A stretch of 64,000 bases of DNA from Flavobacteriales bacterium (GCA_020635675.1 JACJZJ010000002.1:248001-312000), one strand, 5' to 3'. Counted from the first letter of the stretch, positions 49,725 to 58,664 are shown. Notes: generated from the sequence alone by a model not told the origin. Numbers and translations are program-made.

Positions 49725-49741
49725 GGCTTTGTGCTGAAGGC

Positions 49742-50659
49742 CTATTGTCCGTGCCGGAACGCGTGCTCCTGCACCTTCACCACATGCAATACGAAAGGGA
49801 AGAGCGCATCCATCGTCTCCTTGGCACCACGCGTGGAGCCCGGCAGGGTGATCACCAGCGTACGACCGATCATGCCGGCCAGACCGCGGCTCATCATGGC
49901 CCACGGTGTGCGTTCCTGTCCGTAGCTGCGCGCGGCCTCCATGATCCCCGGCACCTCACGGTCCAGGATCGGGGCAATGGACTCGGGCGTGCGGTCGCGC
50001 GGGGAAAGTCCCGTACCGCCCGTGGTGATGATCAGGTCGAGCCCTTGCGAAGCCCAGGCCTTCACTTGTTCCGCGATCCGCTCGGGTTCATCCGGGACCA
50101 ACCCGCTCTCCAACACCTCAACGTCCAACCCCTTCAGCCGCTCAGCGATCGCCACGCCAGCCTTGTCCTCCTTCTTCCCACCGGAGACACTGTCGCTGAT
50201 CACCAGCACGGCGGCTTTCACGGGCACGTCGAACCGGTCGACCCAATCGCTCTTGCCGCCGCTCTTCTCCACCAACCGGATGCCGGCGATCGCCACGCCC
50301 TTGTCGATGGGCTTGAGCATGTCGTAGATCGTCAACGCCGCGATGCTTGCTCCATGCATTGCTTCCACCTCCACACCGGTGCGATAAATGGTCCGTACGC
50401 GCATGGTGATCAACACTTCCTGCTCGGACAGATCGAAGGTGACCTCCGCATGCTCGATCGGCATGGGATGGCAGTCGGGGATGAGCTCGGCGGTGCGCTT
50501 CACGCCCAATAACGCCGCCACACGCGCGCTCTCGAGCACGTCGCCCTTGGGCACCTTCTTGCCACGCATCGCGGCGATGGACGCAGGATCGCCCACCGTG
50601 ACCAGGGCCGTGGCCGTGGCCTCCCGTAGAGTGGTGGGTTTGTGGGTGATGTCGATCAT
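49742..50659 (-). CDS. fused MoaC-MogA, molybdenum cofactor synthesis
   Basis: The 305-residue protein joins two enzymes. Residues 1 to about 150 are MoaC, cyclic pyranopterin monophosphate synthase (MIDITHKPTTLREATATALV; LIPDCHPMPIEHAEVTFDLS; GVEVEAMHGASIAALTIYDM). About 160-305 are MogA/MoaB, molybdopterin adenylyltransferase (VLVISDSVSGGKKEDKAGVA; LIITTGGTGLSPRDRTPESI). The fusion covers two non-consecutive steps of the pathway. A -7-like box lies 15 nt upstream, so it may also be expressed on its own. Confidence 0.93.
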   Translation of the reverse strand: MIDITHKPTTLREATATALVTVGDPASIAAMRGKKVPKGDVLESARVAALLGVKRTAELIPDCHPMPIEHAEVTFDLSEQEVLITMRVRTIYRTGVEVEAMHGASIAALTIYDMLKPIDKGVAIAGIRLVEKSGGKSDWVDRFDVPVKAAVLVISDSVSGGKKEDKAGVAIAERLKGLDVEVLESGLVPDEPERIAEQVKAWASQGLDLIITTGGTGLSPRDRTPESIAPILDREVPGIMEAARSYGQERTPWAMMSRGLAGMIGRTLVITLPGSTRGAKETMDALFPFVLHVVKVQEHAFRHGQ

Positions 50660-50674
50660 CGGTCGGTGCGGGCA

Positions 50675-50682
50675 TGAAGGTA
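50675..50682 (-). promoter_or_regulatory. -7-like box TACCTTCA for moaC-mogA
   Basis: TACCTTCA on the minus strand lies 15 nt before the ATG at 50659, within the 56-bp gap after moaE. Confidence 0.4.
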
Positions 50683-50715
50683 TCCATCGACATCGGCCGA
50701 CCTTCTGGATCGACG

Positions 50716-51171
50716 CTATCGGTTCACTTTCCAAGCATGGGTGGAATCCGGGAGGAGCTCCTTTCCGAAGATCGGCAGATCGGATTTGACACGGTCCACC
50801 ACCCAGGCGACCGCTTCGCGTGCGGCCTGTCGGTGCGGGGCGCTGGCGAGGACCATGAAGCACAGTTCGCCGGTCTTGATCGTGCCCAGGCTATGATGCA
50901 CATGCAGACAGGTCATCGATGGCCACCTGGCGAAGGCCTCCTCGCGGATGGCGGTCATGCGTTCGAGGGCCATGTCGCGATAGGCGGTGTACGCGATGGC
51001 CTGCACGGGCTTCCCATCGACCTCATCCCCGCGCACCTGTCCCAGGAAGATCTCGTGCGCGCCGATGTCATGACGCGTGGCGTGCTTGGCGATGCTCTCC
51101 CCTACGAAGTCCGGATCGATCGGGCCCTCCACGAAGATGTCGCGGACCTTATGCTGCTTCGTGGCGCTCAT
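50716..51171 (-). CDS. moaE: molybdopterin synthase catalytic subunit MoaE
   Basis: The 151-residue product has the MoaE signatures HEIFLGQVRGDEVDGKPVQA, LHVHHSLGTIKTGELCFMVL, the basic PHRQAAREAVAW stretch and the C-terminal PIFGKELLPDSTHAWKVN. It makes molybdopterin with the MoaD thiocarboxylate. It overlaps moaD by 4 bp. Confidence 0.94.
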   Translation of the reverse strand: MSATKQHKVRDIFVEGPIDPDFVGESIAKHATRHDIGAHEIFLGQVRGDEVDGKPVQAIAYTAYRDMALERMTAIREEAFARWPSMTCLHVHHSLGTIKTGELCFMVLASAPHRQAAREAVAWVVDRVKSDLPIFGKELLPDSTHAWKVNR

Positions 51172-51392
51172 CCGCCTGCGAAGGGTGGCAGCACGGCGAT
51201 CTCCTCGCTGCCGGTGAGCGGTATGTCCTCGTGCACGATCCTTCGATCAACGGCGATGGCGTACATCATCCGGTCGAGGCCTACGATACGACCGGTCAAC
51301 GCCTGGCGCAGTTCACCCGTGCTGGAGCCCTGCACATCGATCTCCGAAGCTCCGGCCTTTTCCGCGATCAGTCCGAACAGGAGGACCTTCAT
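51168..51392 (-). CDS. moaD: molybdopterin synthase sulfur carrier MoaD
   Basis: The 74-residue ubiquitin-like protein ends in the required double glycine (LPPFAGG), the site of thiocarboxylation. N-terminal MKVLLFGLIAEKAGASEIDV is typical. It lies 3 bp after mobA and overlaps moaE by 4 bp. Confidence 0.93.
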   Translation of the reverse strand: MKVLLFGLIAEKAGASEIDVQGSSTGELRQALTGRIVGLDRMMYAIAVDRRIVHEDIPLTGSEEIAVLPPFAGG

Positions 51393-51395
51393 CTC

Positions 51396-51962
51396 TCAAA
51401 GGTCGGAAGGTGCGTTGATGTTGTGGAAGAGGTCCGACGGCCACCCCTCCGTTCCGGGCTCGATGTCCAGGTAGCGTCCTTCCACCAAGGCAAGGGCGTC
51501 CGTCATCTTCAACACCTCGTCATCGATGCAACGCTGGAACGTGGGCAGACAGCCGCGGTGGTAGGCGGCCACAAGAGGTTCCGCGCCGCCGGTGTGCCGG
51601 GGCACGACCGCTTCTGCCTCACTTTCCAGTTCGCGCATCACATGCTGCAGCAGGCGGGCATCGATGTTCGGCATGTCGCAGGCCAGCAGCAGCACACGAT
51701 CGTTGCTGGCATAGCGAAGCGCCGTGACCAGCCCACCGAGCGGGCCTTTCCCGGGACGTACATCGCCGATCACGAACGGACCGACATGACCATACTTCTC
51801 CGGATCACCGATCACCAGAAGTTCCGACACGAGCGGCTCGACCAGGTCCATCGCGCGATCGAGCAGCGTGCGGCCCTCCAGCTCGATCAAGGCCTTGTCC
51901 CGACCCATGCGGCTGCTTTGGCCACCGGCCAGCACCGCGCCCGTCCAGCCATTGCCGTTCAT
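51396..51962 (-). CDS. mobA: molybdenum cofactor guanylyltransferase MobA
   Basis: The 188-residue product has the nucleotidyltransferase motif GAVLAGGQSSRMGRDKALIE and LLLACDMPNIDARLLQHVMR. MobA adds GMP to Mo-molybdopterin to give the bis-MGD form that the formate dehydrogenase here uses. It overlaps moeA by 4 bp. Confidence 0.93.
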   Translation of the reverse strand: MNGNGWTGAVLAGGQSSRMGRDKALIELEGRTLLDRAMDLVEPLVSELLVIGDPEKYGHVGPFVIGDVRPGKGPLGGLVTALRYASNDRVLLLACDMPNIDARLLQHVMRELESEAEAVVPRHTGGAEPLVAAYHRGCLPTFQRCIDDEVLKMTDALALVEGRYLDIEPGTEGWPSDLFHNINAPSDL

Positions 51963-53131
51963 TGCGCCGGAAGGTAGTGGACCTCGATCGGCTCCCCGAT
52001 CGACCACTCCCGCTTATCGGCAGGCAAATAGACCAGCGCGCGGGCGTTCACGAGCGATCGCAGCATGTGGGAGCCTTCATCGGCCGGCAGGGTCACGCGA
52101 CCATTGTCAATGTGCGCCGCCCGGAATTCGGCCCGGCCGCCCTTCACGCGGAGACCATCATTCAAGGGAAGCAACTCGCTTCTCGGCCAGGGATCGCCGG
52201 CCTGTTGCATGGCCCGGACGAAGGGCAGCACGTACTCCCAGCAGAGGACCATCACCGCGCGCGGATTCCCAGGCAGACCGAACACCGGTCTCCCGTCCAA
52301 CATGGCGAAGAGCATGGGCTTGCCCGGTTTTTGTGCGACACGGTGGACAATGATCTCCGCCCCCAGTTCCTCCAGCACGGAACGCACGATATCATGCTCG
52401 CCGACCGAGACGCCACCCGTGGACACGACCAGGTCCGCGCGGGCAGCCTTGAGCGTGTCCAGCAGGGTATCACGGTGATCGGTCACGCACGCGACCTCCA
52501 GCGTCTGCACATATGGCGATAGGGAGGCTTGCAACATGGGCCCATTGCTGTTGAAGATGCGTCCAGGCCGCGGCAATTCACCCTCCTCCGCGAACTCATT
52601 GCCCGTGCACAGGACCAGGACATCGGGTCGTTCCGCGACCTCCAGCTCCGTGATCCCCACCGACGCCAGCAGACCGATGGCCGGTGGATCGAGCGGGACC
52701 CCGGCGTCGTGCATCACTTCACCAGTGTGTAGTTGTTCACCCTGACGACGAACGTTCGCGCCACACTTCAGCCTGGGATCCTGCAATACGACCCGCTCGC
52801 CGTCCCGTAGCACATGCTCCTGCATGATGACCGTGTCGGTACCTGCTGGGATGGGTGCTCCGGTGAAGATCCGTGCGCATTCACCGGGACCGAGCGCGTG
52901 GGTCATCGCGTCTCCCGCAGGGATGGCCCCGACCACGCACCGTTCGGGCGGTCCATCGAACGCAAGGGCATAGCCGTCCACCGCGCTCATGTCGAAGAGC
53001 GGGTGGTCATGTGGTGAAACGATGTCCTCCGGCGGAATGCGACCGTCCGCATCCCCAATACGAACGGTTCGCAGCGGCATGCGCGGGGCACAGGCCATGA
53101 TCCGCTGCCTGGCTTCCTCCACGGAGATCAT
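51959..53131 (-). CDS. moeA: molybdopterin molybdotransferase MoeA
   Basis: The 390-residue protein has DMSAVDGYALAFDGPPERCV, then ARIFTGAPIPAGTDTVIMQE, VVSTGGVSVGEHDIVRSVLE and LFGLPGNPRAVMVLCWEYV-like text. These are the MoeA signatures for molybdate insertion into adenylated molybdopterin. It overlaps the TSUP gene by 4 bp. Confidence 0.94.
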   Translation of the reverse strand: MISVEEARQRIMACAPRMPLRTVRIGDADGRIPPEDIVSPHDHPLFDMSAVDGYALAFDGPPERCVVGAIPAGDAMTHALGPGECARIFTGAPIPAGTDTVIMQEHVLRDGERVVLQDPRLKCGANVRRQGEQLHTGEVMHDAGVPLDPPAIGLLASVGITELEVAERPDVLVLCTGNEFAEEGELPRPGRIFNSNGPMLQASLSPYVQTLEVACVTDHRDTLLDTLKAARADLVVSTGGVSVGEHDIVRSVLEELGAEIIVHRVAQKPGKPMLFAMLDGRPVFGLPGNPRAVMVLCWEYVLPFVRAMQQAGDPWPRSELLPLNDGLRVKGGRAEFRAAHIDNGRVTLPADEGSHMLRSLVNARALVYLPADKREWSIGEPIEVHYLPAQ

Positions 53132-53856
53132 GGCCACATCAGTTTGAGGGAGGCCAGCAGCAGGACGATACCGAGCGCTTGCCGCAGCCTCGGTTCCGGG
53201 ATCCTGCGCGAGCCGAGGAAGCCTCCCATCAGTCCACCAAGCACGGCGGCAAGGACCCACCCACCGACCTCGGGTGTTATGGTCTCTCCATTTCCGAACG
53301 CACCGATGATGCCGGCCGCACTGTTAAGGAAGATGAACAAGGCGCTCACCGCGGCGGTCTCCCGGGCATCGGCCCAGTTGAACACCAGCAGCATTGGGCT
53401 GAGCAGGATGCCACCACCGATGCCGATGATGCCCGATGCAAGGCCGAGCACGGCCCCGATCACCAATGCCGCCACCAGGGGCAGGACCCGTCGTTCACCA
53501 GCGCCCTTTCCAAAGAAGCCGAACAAACGCGCCACGGCGAACAGTAGGCAGACGGCGAGCATACGTTCGTACATGCGTGGATCGATCGTGATCTGCGCAC
53601 CCAGCCAGGCCATCGGGACGGAAGCCACTGCGAACGGCCAGAACAGGTTCCAACGGAAATGGCGGGCCCGTGCGAACTGGAGGAAGGAGATCGCGCTGAC
53701 GAACAGGTTCATCAGCAACGCGGAAGGTCGCAGCACTTCCTGGGGGTATCCCATCAAGGCCATGACAGCGAGGTAGCCGCTCGCGCCGCCATGCCCGACC
53801 GAGGCATACATCAGCGCGATCACCGCGAAGAGGAGCCAAGGTCCGATGGCGCTCAT
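53128..53856 (-). CDS. TSUP (TauE/SafE) family permease in the Moco operon
   Basis: The 242-residue protein has seven or eight hydrophobic helices and the two TSUP repeats (YASVGHGGASGYLAVMALMG; LGLASGIIGIGGGILLSPML). TSUP permeases carry sulfite, sulfoacetate or other sulfur anions, usually outward. It is locked into the operon by 4-bp overlaps on both sides, with the ThiF/MoeB-like gene and moeA. Transport of molybdate, sulfite or a sulfur donor for the cofactor would fit, but is inference. Confidence 0.85.
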   Translation of the reverse strand: MSAIGPWLLFAVIALMYASVGHGGASGYLAVMALMGYPQEVLRPSALLMNLFVSAISFLQFARARHFRWNLFWPFAVASVPMAWLGAQITIDPRMYERMLAVCLLFAVARLFGFFGKGAGERRVLPLVAALVIGAVLGLASGIIGIGGGILLSPMLLVFNWADARETAAVSALFIFLNSAAGIIGAFGNGETITPEVGGWVLAAVLGGLMGGFLGSRRIPEPRLRQALGIVLLLASLKLMWP

Positions 53857-54512
53857 GTGTTGGGCATCAGGACCGTTGGCGGAGCGATCAGGAAGCGCTG
53901 GCCGGACGGATGATCGATCAATTCGGTCCAGCCAAAGCGCGGGTCCGTACCTGAGAGCAATGAACGGACCCGATCGCACATGGCCGCGGCTACCGACCGC
54001 AGCAACGCATCCGGCACATCATGCATGTCACAACCATCCTGTTCGGAGGAAGCACGGCCCGGGAACAGGTCGCCGAGACCGACACCCGCCATGGTCCGGT
54101 CGAGCAAGACGACCTGCCCTTGCGCACCATGCACCGCCCCGCTCAACAACGGCACACCTGCCTGTGAACAAGCCCGGTCGATCAGGAGCCGCGCATGTAG
54201 GTCATCCGTACAGTCCACTGCAAGGTCGTGCCCGCATAGCATCGATGCGATGTTCTCGGGACCCGCGAACGCGTCGACGGTTCCGAACATCAATTCAGGC
54301 CAAACCCTCCGGCACCATGCGGCCACGACCTGCACTTTCGAACGACCGATGTCACCCGGCCCACAGATCGGTTGCCGCCCGATATTGGTCGCTTCCACCC
54401 GATCACCGTCCACCAAGGTCACTGCATCGACCGCCATGGGGGCGAACTGTTGCAGGAAATGCTGACCGATGCTGCCTGCGCCGAAGATGACGGTTCGCGG
54501 GGACGTATCCAT
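53853..54512 (-). CDS. ThiF/MoeB-like E1 adenylyltransferase lacking zinc motif
   Basis: The 219-residue product has the E1 nucleotide-binding motif VIFGAGSIGQHFLQQFAP and LVDGDRVEATNIGRQPICG, DIGRSKVQV and AVDCTDDLHARLLIDRA. In this operon it should adenylate the C-terminal glycine of MoaD, the MoeB step. It is shorter than E. coli MoeB and lacks the two CxxC pairs that hold zinc. Single Cys residues (DGCDMHD, AMCDRV) remain. First gene of the operon, with a -7 box 5 nt before the ATG. Confidence 0.82.
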   Translation of the reverse strand: MDTSPRTVIFGAGSIGQHFLQQFAPMAVDAVTLVDGDRVEATNIGRQPICGPGDIGRSKVQVVAAWCRRVWPELMFGTVDAFAGPENIASMLCGHDLAVDCTDDLHARLLIDRACSQAGVPLLSGAVHGAQGQVVLLDRTMAGVGLGDLFPGRASSEQDGCDMHDVPDALLRSVAAAMCDRVRSLLSGTDPRFGWTELIDHPSGQRFLIAPPTVLMPNT

Positions 54513-54517
54513 CCTTG

Positions 54518-54525
54518 CGAATTTA
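54518..54525 (-). promoter_or_regulatory. -7 box TAAATTCG of the Moco operon
   Basis: TAAATTCG on the minus strand lies 5 nt before the ATG at 54512. Confidence 0.5.
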
Positions 54526-54547
54526 TGTAGGCACCCCATGAACGACA

Positions 54548-54573
54548 TGACCCCCGGCCGAGGCCGAGGGTCA
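54548..54573 (-). terminator. hairpin after the FG-GAP/ASPIC gene
   Basis: TGACCC pairs with GGGTCA and, inside it, CGGCC with GGCCG. It lies 22 bp past the stop of the gene at 54596-57415 and upstream of the Moco operon promoter. Confidence 0.6.
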
Positions 54574-54595
54574 CGTTGGCAGGGTCGCCCGATGA

Positions 54596-57415
54596 TCAGC
54601 GGACCACGAACGGACGCACTGTCCGATCACCGTTCACGCTGATCGCAATGAAATACGGTCCGGCCGCAAGGTCGCCCACCGGCACTTGAACGGTCCGCTC
54701 ACCGGCCGAGCGGCCAAGGTCGCTGGTGCGGAGCGTACGGCCGCTGATGTCGGTGATCTCGATCGCGACCTGTCCATCGGCATGGTCCATGGCGATCGTC
54801 AATCGATCATGAGCGGGAATGGGCCAGAGGCGAATGTCACCATCGCCTTCGAGTTGGTCAATGCCCACGGGGCCCACCGTTACAATGGCTTCAGCACGGT
54901 CGCTGGCGCAGGTCCAACTCGGCGCGCTGACCTCCCAATCGTAGAAGAAATAGTAGTACTCGTACGTATTGCCACCGGTGACGTTCGTACCCGTGATCGC
55001 TCCCAGCGAGCCCAAGGCGTAGGGATAGGTCGGGCTGCTGCCCAGGCCATCGCGCCAGAGGTTCGGCGTTCCCACGCAACGCAAGGCATAGGTGCCTGCC
55101 GCAGGCACGTCCAGGTCCAGGTCGACGGAAACCTCACCCACCGGGATGTTGACGATCGTGGAAGCCACGGTGACCCCGTTCGATTGGTCCACCACCGCAA
55201 TGGTGCGATCGCCCGCCGTGTTGCTGTACACCTTGACACTGTTTATCGTGAAAGGCGAGTACGCATCGAAGATCAGGTAGTAGCCATCATTGGTGTGGTA
55301 CTGTCCAGTAGCGGTATTGTCCGTGCGTCCGCCATTGTAGGTGTCCCCTCCGAGCACGTTGGCGTCCTCCGCCCAGAAACTGGTGGTGGTGTTCACCATG
55401 GGCGTGGTCCACAAATTCCCCGAACCGAGCAGGGCGCCGCCGCTCTGTGCGTCATACCAGAGCACATTGTTCCCCGTCGCGCTGATGTCCGCGGTGCCAG
55501 GGACCGGAATATTCGCACCAGTGGCGGTCGGCATGGCCGGATAGTTCAGGACGGTCACGTCGATGGCATCCGAAGTGAAATCCCCACAAACGCCCGGCAC
55601 GGTCACCGTGTAGGAACCCGTCTGGTCCACGGTGATGCTTTGCGTGGTGGCATTGTTGCTCCAGGTGTAGGCCGTCGCGTCGGAAGCGGTCAACTCGACG
55701 GTGCCGCCATCGCAGAAGATGACATCGCTTCCCGCTGAAACGGTCGGGGTCTCGTCGGGATCCTGCACCACGTTGATGGTGGCCTGACCGGTGCAGCCGT
55801 TCCCGTCATCGATCGTCACCGTGTAGCTACCGCCCGCGGTCACATCGATGCTCTGGGTCGTTTCGTTGGTGCTCCACGAATAGTCGAACCCGGGGTTGGC
55901 GGTGAGTGTCAGGGGGGCGCCGCCCGTGCAGATCACGGGGTCACCGGAAGTGGTGATCGAGGCGTTCGGGGAGATGCAGGTCCCCTCGATCACCGTGATC
56001 GTCTGGTCGGCATCGATGTTCGAATAGGTATCGACCTGGCCGCTCGGCCAATGGATGGTCATGGTGGTCACCTCCGTGGCACCACCAAGACCGAAGTGGG
56101 TCGTCGAGGTGTTGACGATGCCATAGCTCTCGCCGGAGTGGACCTCCCGCACCTGCGTGCCCCAAGGACCGGTGATGGTCACCTTGGCGCCGATCGCATC
56201 GGGGTTGCTCGTCACCCCTTTGAGGTTCACGTTCAGCCAGTGGTTCCCATTGGGCGTGTTCAACCAGAGCCGGTCCGGGTTGGATGGATCCCCGGTGACA
56301 TACGCGTCGCCGTAGCTCGCATACACATCCTCGAAACCATCACCGTTCAGATCACCAAAGGCGAAGCTGAGCATCGATTTTGGGGAGGGGAACAGCCCGG
56401 TCACCTCCGTGAAGGTGCCATCCCCATGGCCCTGGAAGTAGTGATCGGTCGTACCGGTCATGATGTCGAGATAGCCGTCGTTGTCCATGTCGCGGAACAG
56501 GCCCTGCAGGAAGAAGCCCGAAAAGCTCTCCAAGCCGCTGCCGGCGGTCACATTGGTGAAGTGGCCGGTGCCGTCGTTCTCGAACAGCATCAGGGTGCTG
56601 CTGTGCGTGGTGCTGAAGGCGTCCAGGTCCCCGTCGTTGTCGTAGTCACCGAAATCGGTGGTCCATACCTGCTCGTGGTTCTGCAGGCCATAGACATCGG
56701 CCTGGTCCGTGTAGTGATTGGTGCCGTCGTTCACGAAAAGGCGATCCCAGCGCCGTGGATCGTTGGGGTCGTTCACACCCTGACGGCAGTGGCTGATGTG
56801 CAGATCGATGTCACCATCGTTGTCGAAATCGGTGAACGTGCTGCCGTAGTTCCCGCTCATGTCGCTAGCGGGGTTGGTGCTCCAATCGATGTACGTCGCC
56901 TGGTACAGCGGTGTGCCGGCACCGTCGTTGAACCAGATGTTCGGAGCGCCATTGTCGTGACAGGCGTACACGTCCAGCCAGCCATCGCCGTTCATGTCGG
57001 CGATGCTCATCCCCTGGGTGAAGATGGAGGGACCATTGAGGTTGGACAGCGTGTAGACCCCGCGTGCGGAGATCTGTAGGTAGCGCGTGACGGACACGCC
57101 GCTCACCACGTCCTTGTGGCCGTCGTTGTTCAGGTCCGCGATCGCCCAGCCCCATTGGTTGCTGTTGTCGACCTGTCCGTAGTCGTAGGTCTCGAACGTA
57201 TGGTCCGGGTTCTGATAGAGGACATAGACGTGCTTGCTCAGGTCCAGTTGGACGATGTCGTCCAGACCATCCTCGTCCATGTCCACCACGGCCATGCAGC
57301 CGCCGCTGCTGGCGTTGTGCGACAAAGCGGCAGAACCGTTCGAGAACGACGGCTGCGCCACCACGCCACCGGCCAACAGGATGGCCAGGGCGGTCAGGGA
57401 GTAAGAGTGTTGCAT
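54596..57415 (-). CDS. large FG-GAP/ASPIC-UnbV secreted protein with T9SS tail
   Basis: The 939-residue product has a signal peptide (YSLTALAILLAGGVVA). A long run of FG-GAP/VCBS repeats follows (DMDEDGLDDIVQLD; DLNNDGHKDVVSGV; DFDNDGDIDLHISHC; DYDNDGDLDAFSTTHS; DMDNDGYLDIMTG; DLNGDGFEDVYASYG). An ASPIC/UnbV domain (GNHWLNVNLKGVTSNPDAIG; HFGLGGATEVTTMTIHWPSG) and two Ig/PKD-like domains (FDYSWSTNETTQSIDV; AYTWSNNATTQSITV) come next. A T9SS tail closes it (LWPIPAHDRLTIAMD; GPYFIAISVNGDRTV). It is a surface-exposed, calcium-binding type protein, probably for adhesion or polymer binding. Confidence 0.88.
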   Translation of the reverse strand: MQHSYSLTALAILLAGGVVAQPSFSNGSAALSHNASSGGCMAVVDMDEDGLDDIVQLDLSKHVYVLYQNPDHTFETYDYGQVDNSNQWGWAIADLNNDGHKDVVSGVSVTRYLQISARGVYTLSNLNGPSIFTQGMSIADMNGDGWLDVYACHDNGAPNIWFNDGAGTPLYQATYIDWSTNPASDMSGNYGSTFTDFDNDGDIDLHISHCRQGVNDPNDPRRWDRLFVNDGTNHYTDQADVYGLQNHEQVWTTDFGDYDNDGDLDAFSTTHSSTLMLFENDGTGHFTNVTAGSGLESFSGFFLQGLFRDMDNDGYLDIMTGTTDHYFQGHGDGTFTEVTGLFPSPKSMLSFAFGDLNGDGFEDVYASYGDAYVTGDPSNPDRLWLNTPNGNHWLNVNLKGVTSNPDAIGAKVTITGPWGTQVREVHSGESYGIVNTSTTHFGLGGATEVTTMTIHWPSGQVDTYSNIDADQTITVIEGTCISPNASITTSGDPVICTGGAPLTLTANPGFDYSWSTNETTQSIDVTAGGSYTVTIDDGNGCTGQATINVVQDPDETPTVSAGSDVIFCDGGTVELTASDATAYTWSNNATTQSITVDQTGSYTVTVPGVCGDFTSDAIDVTVLNYPAMPTATGANIPVPGTADISATGNNVLWYDAQSGGALLGSGNLWTTPMVNTTTSFWAEDANVLGGDTYNGGRTDNTATGQYHTNDGYYLIFDAYSPFTINSVKVYSNTAGDRTIAVVDQSNGVTVASTIVNIPVGEVSVDLDLDVPAAGTYALRCVGTPNLWRDGLGSSPTYPYALGSLGAITGTNVTGGNTYEYYYFFYDWEVSAPSWTCASDRAEAIVTVGPVGIDQLEGDGDIRLWPIPAHDRLTIAMDHADGQVAIEITDISGRTLRTSDLGRSAGERTVQVPVGDLAAGPYFIAISVNGDRTVRPFVVR

Positions 57416-57442
57416 GTTGAGAGTGCTCAGGTTTTGGTCCGT

Positions 57443-58621
57443 TCAGGTCTTCCTTGCAGAGGACCCCGAAGATAGGGGCAACTGCGATCCGTTCTCCAAC
57501 CGCTCCGCCGCGTTCGCTGGGGATCCTGAAGCGGCCTCCCACACGGCGGTCTGGTGCCGGATGCTCTCCTGATGCACGGCGTTCATGAACGCTTCGATGA
57601 AAACGCGGTCCAGGCCGATCCGCGCACCCAGGGCGTGTTGGGCGGCCATGATCCGCTCCCAGCGTTCCGGCTGCAGGATCGCCACATTGTGCTCCCGTTT
57701 GTACAGGCCGATGCGCGAGGCGATCTCCATGCGGGCTCCGAGCTTCTGGGCGATGTCCGCGTCCAACCTGTCGATCTGTTCACGAAGCTCCACCAGAGTG
57801 TCGCGGAGCGCGCCACTGGGGGCGGCCCGGCGGAACACGAGCGCATCGAGCAGGCGGGCCAGGGCATTCGGTGCGATCTGCTGCTCCGCGTCGCTCAAAG
57901 CGCCCTGGGGATCGCGGTGGGTCTCCACCATCAACCCGCTGAAATTGAGGTCAAGTGCCTGCTGCGCGACCTCCTGGAGCTTGTCCGTGGACCCGGCGAC
58001 ATGGCTCGGATCGGCAATAAGGTCCAATTCCGGATATGCAGCCTTCAATCGGATGGGGAACTCCCACATCGGATGGTTCCTGTAGGGCGTGGCGCCGCCC
58101 CAGCTGAACCCGCGATGCACCGCGGCCAGACGCTTCAGTCCCGACCGGTTGAGGCGCTCCAGCGCGCCGATCCAAAGTTGAAGGTCGGGGTTGATCGGGT
58201 TCTTCACCAGAATGGGCACATCCGATCCTTCCAGGGCATCCGCAATGGCCTGGACACTGAACGGGTTCGGAACGGTGCGCGCCCCGATCCACAGCATATC
58301 GATACCCGCCTCCAGGGCTGCGCGCACATGCTCCGGGGTGGCCACTTCGATGATCGTGAGGAGGCCGTATCGTTCACGCACCTCGTGGAGCCATTCCAAG
58401 GCCTTTGCCCCGGCCCCTTCGAACGTTCCCGGTCGTGTGCGCGGCTTCCAGGCACCCGCCCGGAAAACCCGCACCTGTGGCGCATGGCCCACGATCCCCG
58501 CCGCCGTTCCCAGCACCTGATCACGGCTCTCCGCACTGCACGGGCCGGCGATCAGCAAGGGCCGGTCCAAGCCGAGCCCCCAGGCCTTCAGGGGCAGCAC
58601 GTCCAGTTCACTGCGTTCCAT
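57443..58621 (-). CDS. bifunctional DAHP synthase-chorismate mutase
   Basis: The 392-residue protein joins a class I-beta DAHP synthase (about 1-265: LLIAGPCSAESRDQVLGTAA; FRAGAWKPRTRPGTFEGAGA; IDMLWIGARTVPNPFSVQAI; AVHRGFSWGGATPYRNHPMW; LIADPSHVAGSTDKLQEVAQ) to an AroQ-type chorismate mutase (about 283-370: ALRDTLVELREQIDRLDADI; RMEIASRIGLYKREHNVAIL). It makes the first shikimate-pathway intermediate, with the mutase part also allowing feedback control. This fusion is usual in Bacteroidota. Confidence 0.92.
   Translation of the reverse strand: MERSELDVLPLKAWGLGLDRPLLIAGPCSAESRDQVLGTAAGIVGHAPQVRVFRAGAWKPRTRPGTFEGAGAKALEWLHEVRERYGLLTIIEVATPEHVRAALEAGIDMLWIGARTVPNPFSVQAIADALEGSDVPILVKNPINPDLQLWIGALERLNRSGLKRLAAVHRGFSWGGATPYRNHPMWEFPIRLKAAYPELDLIADPSHVAGSTDKLQEVAQQALDLNFSGLMVETHRDPQGALSDAEQQIAPNALARLLDALVFRRAAPSGALRDTLVELREQIDRLDADIAQKLGARMEIASRIGLYKREHNVAILQPERWERIMAAQHALGARIGLDRVFIEAFMNAVHQESIRHQTAVWEAASGSPANAAERLENGSQLPLSSGSSARKT
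57467..57474 (-). promoter_or_regulatory. -7 box TATCTTCG for the FG-GAP/ASPIC gene
   Basis: TATCTTCG on the minus strand lies 51 nt before the ATG at 57415, inside the 3' end of the DAHP synthase gene. Confidence 0.45.
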
Positions 58622-58631
58622 GCACGGAGCA

Positions 58632-58639
58632 CAAAAGTA
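58632..58639 (-). promoter_or_regulatory. -7 box TACTTTTG for DAHP synthase-chorismate mutase
   Basis: TACTTTTG on the minus strand matches TAnnTTTG fully and lies 10 nt before the ATG at 58621. Confidence 0.6.
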
Positions 58640-58664
58640 GATGCGGACAGCGGGTCCGAAGGAT

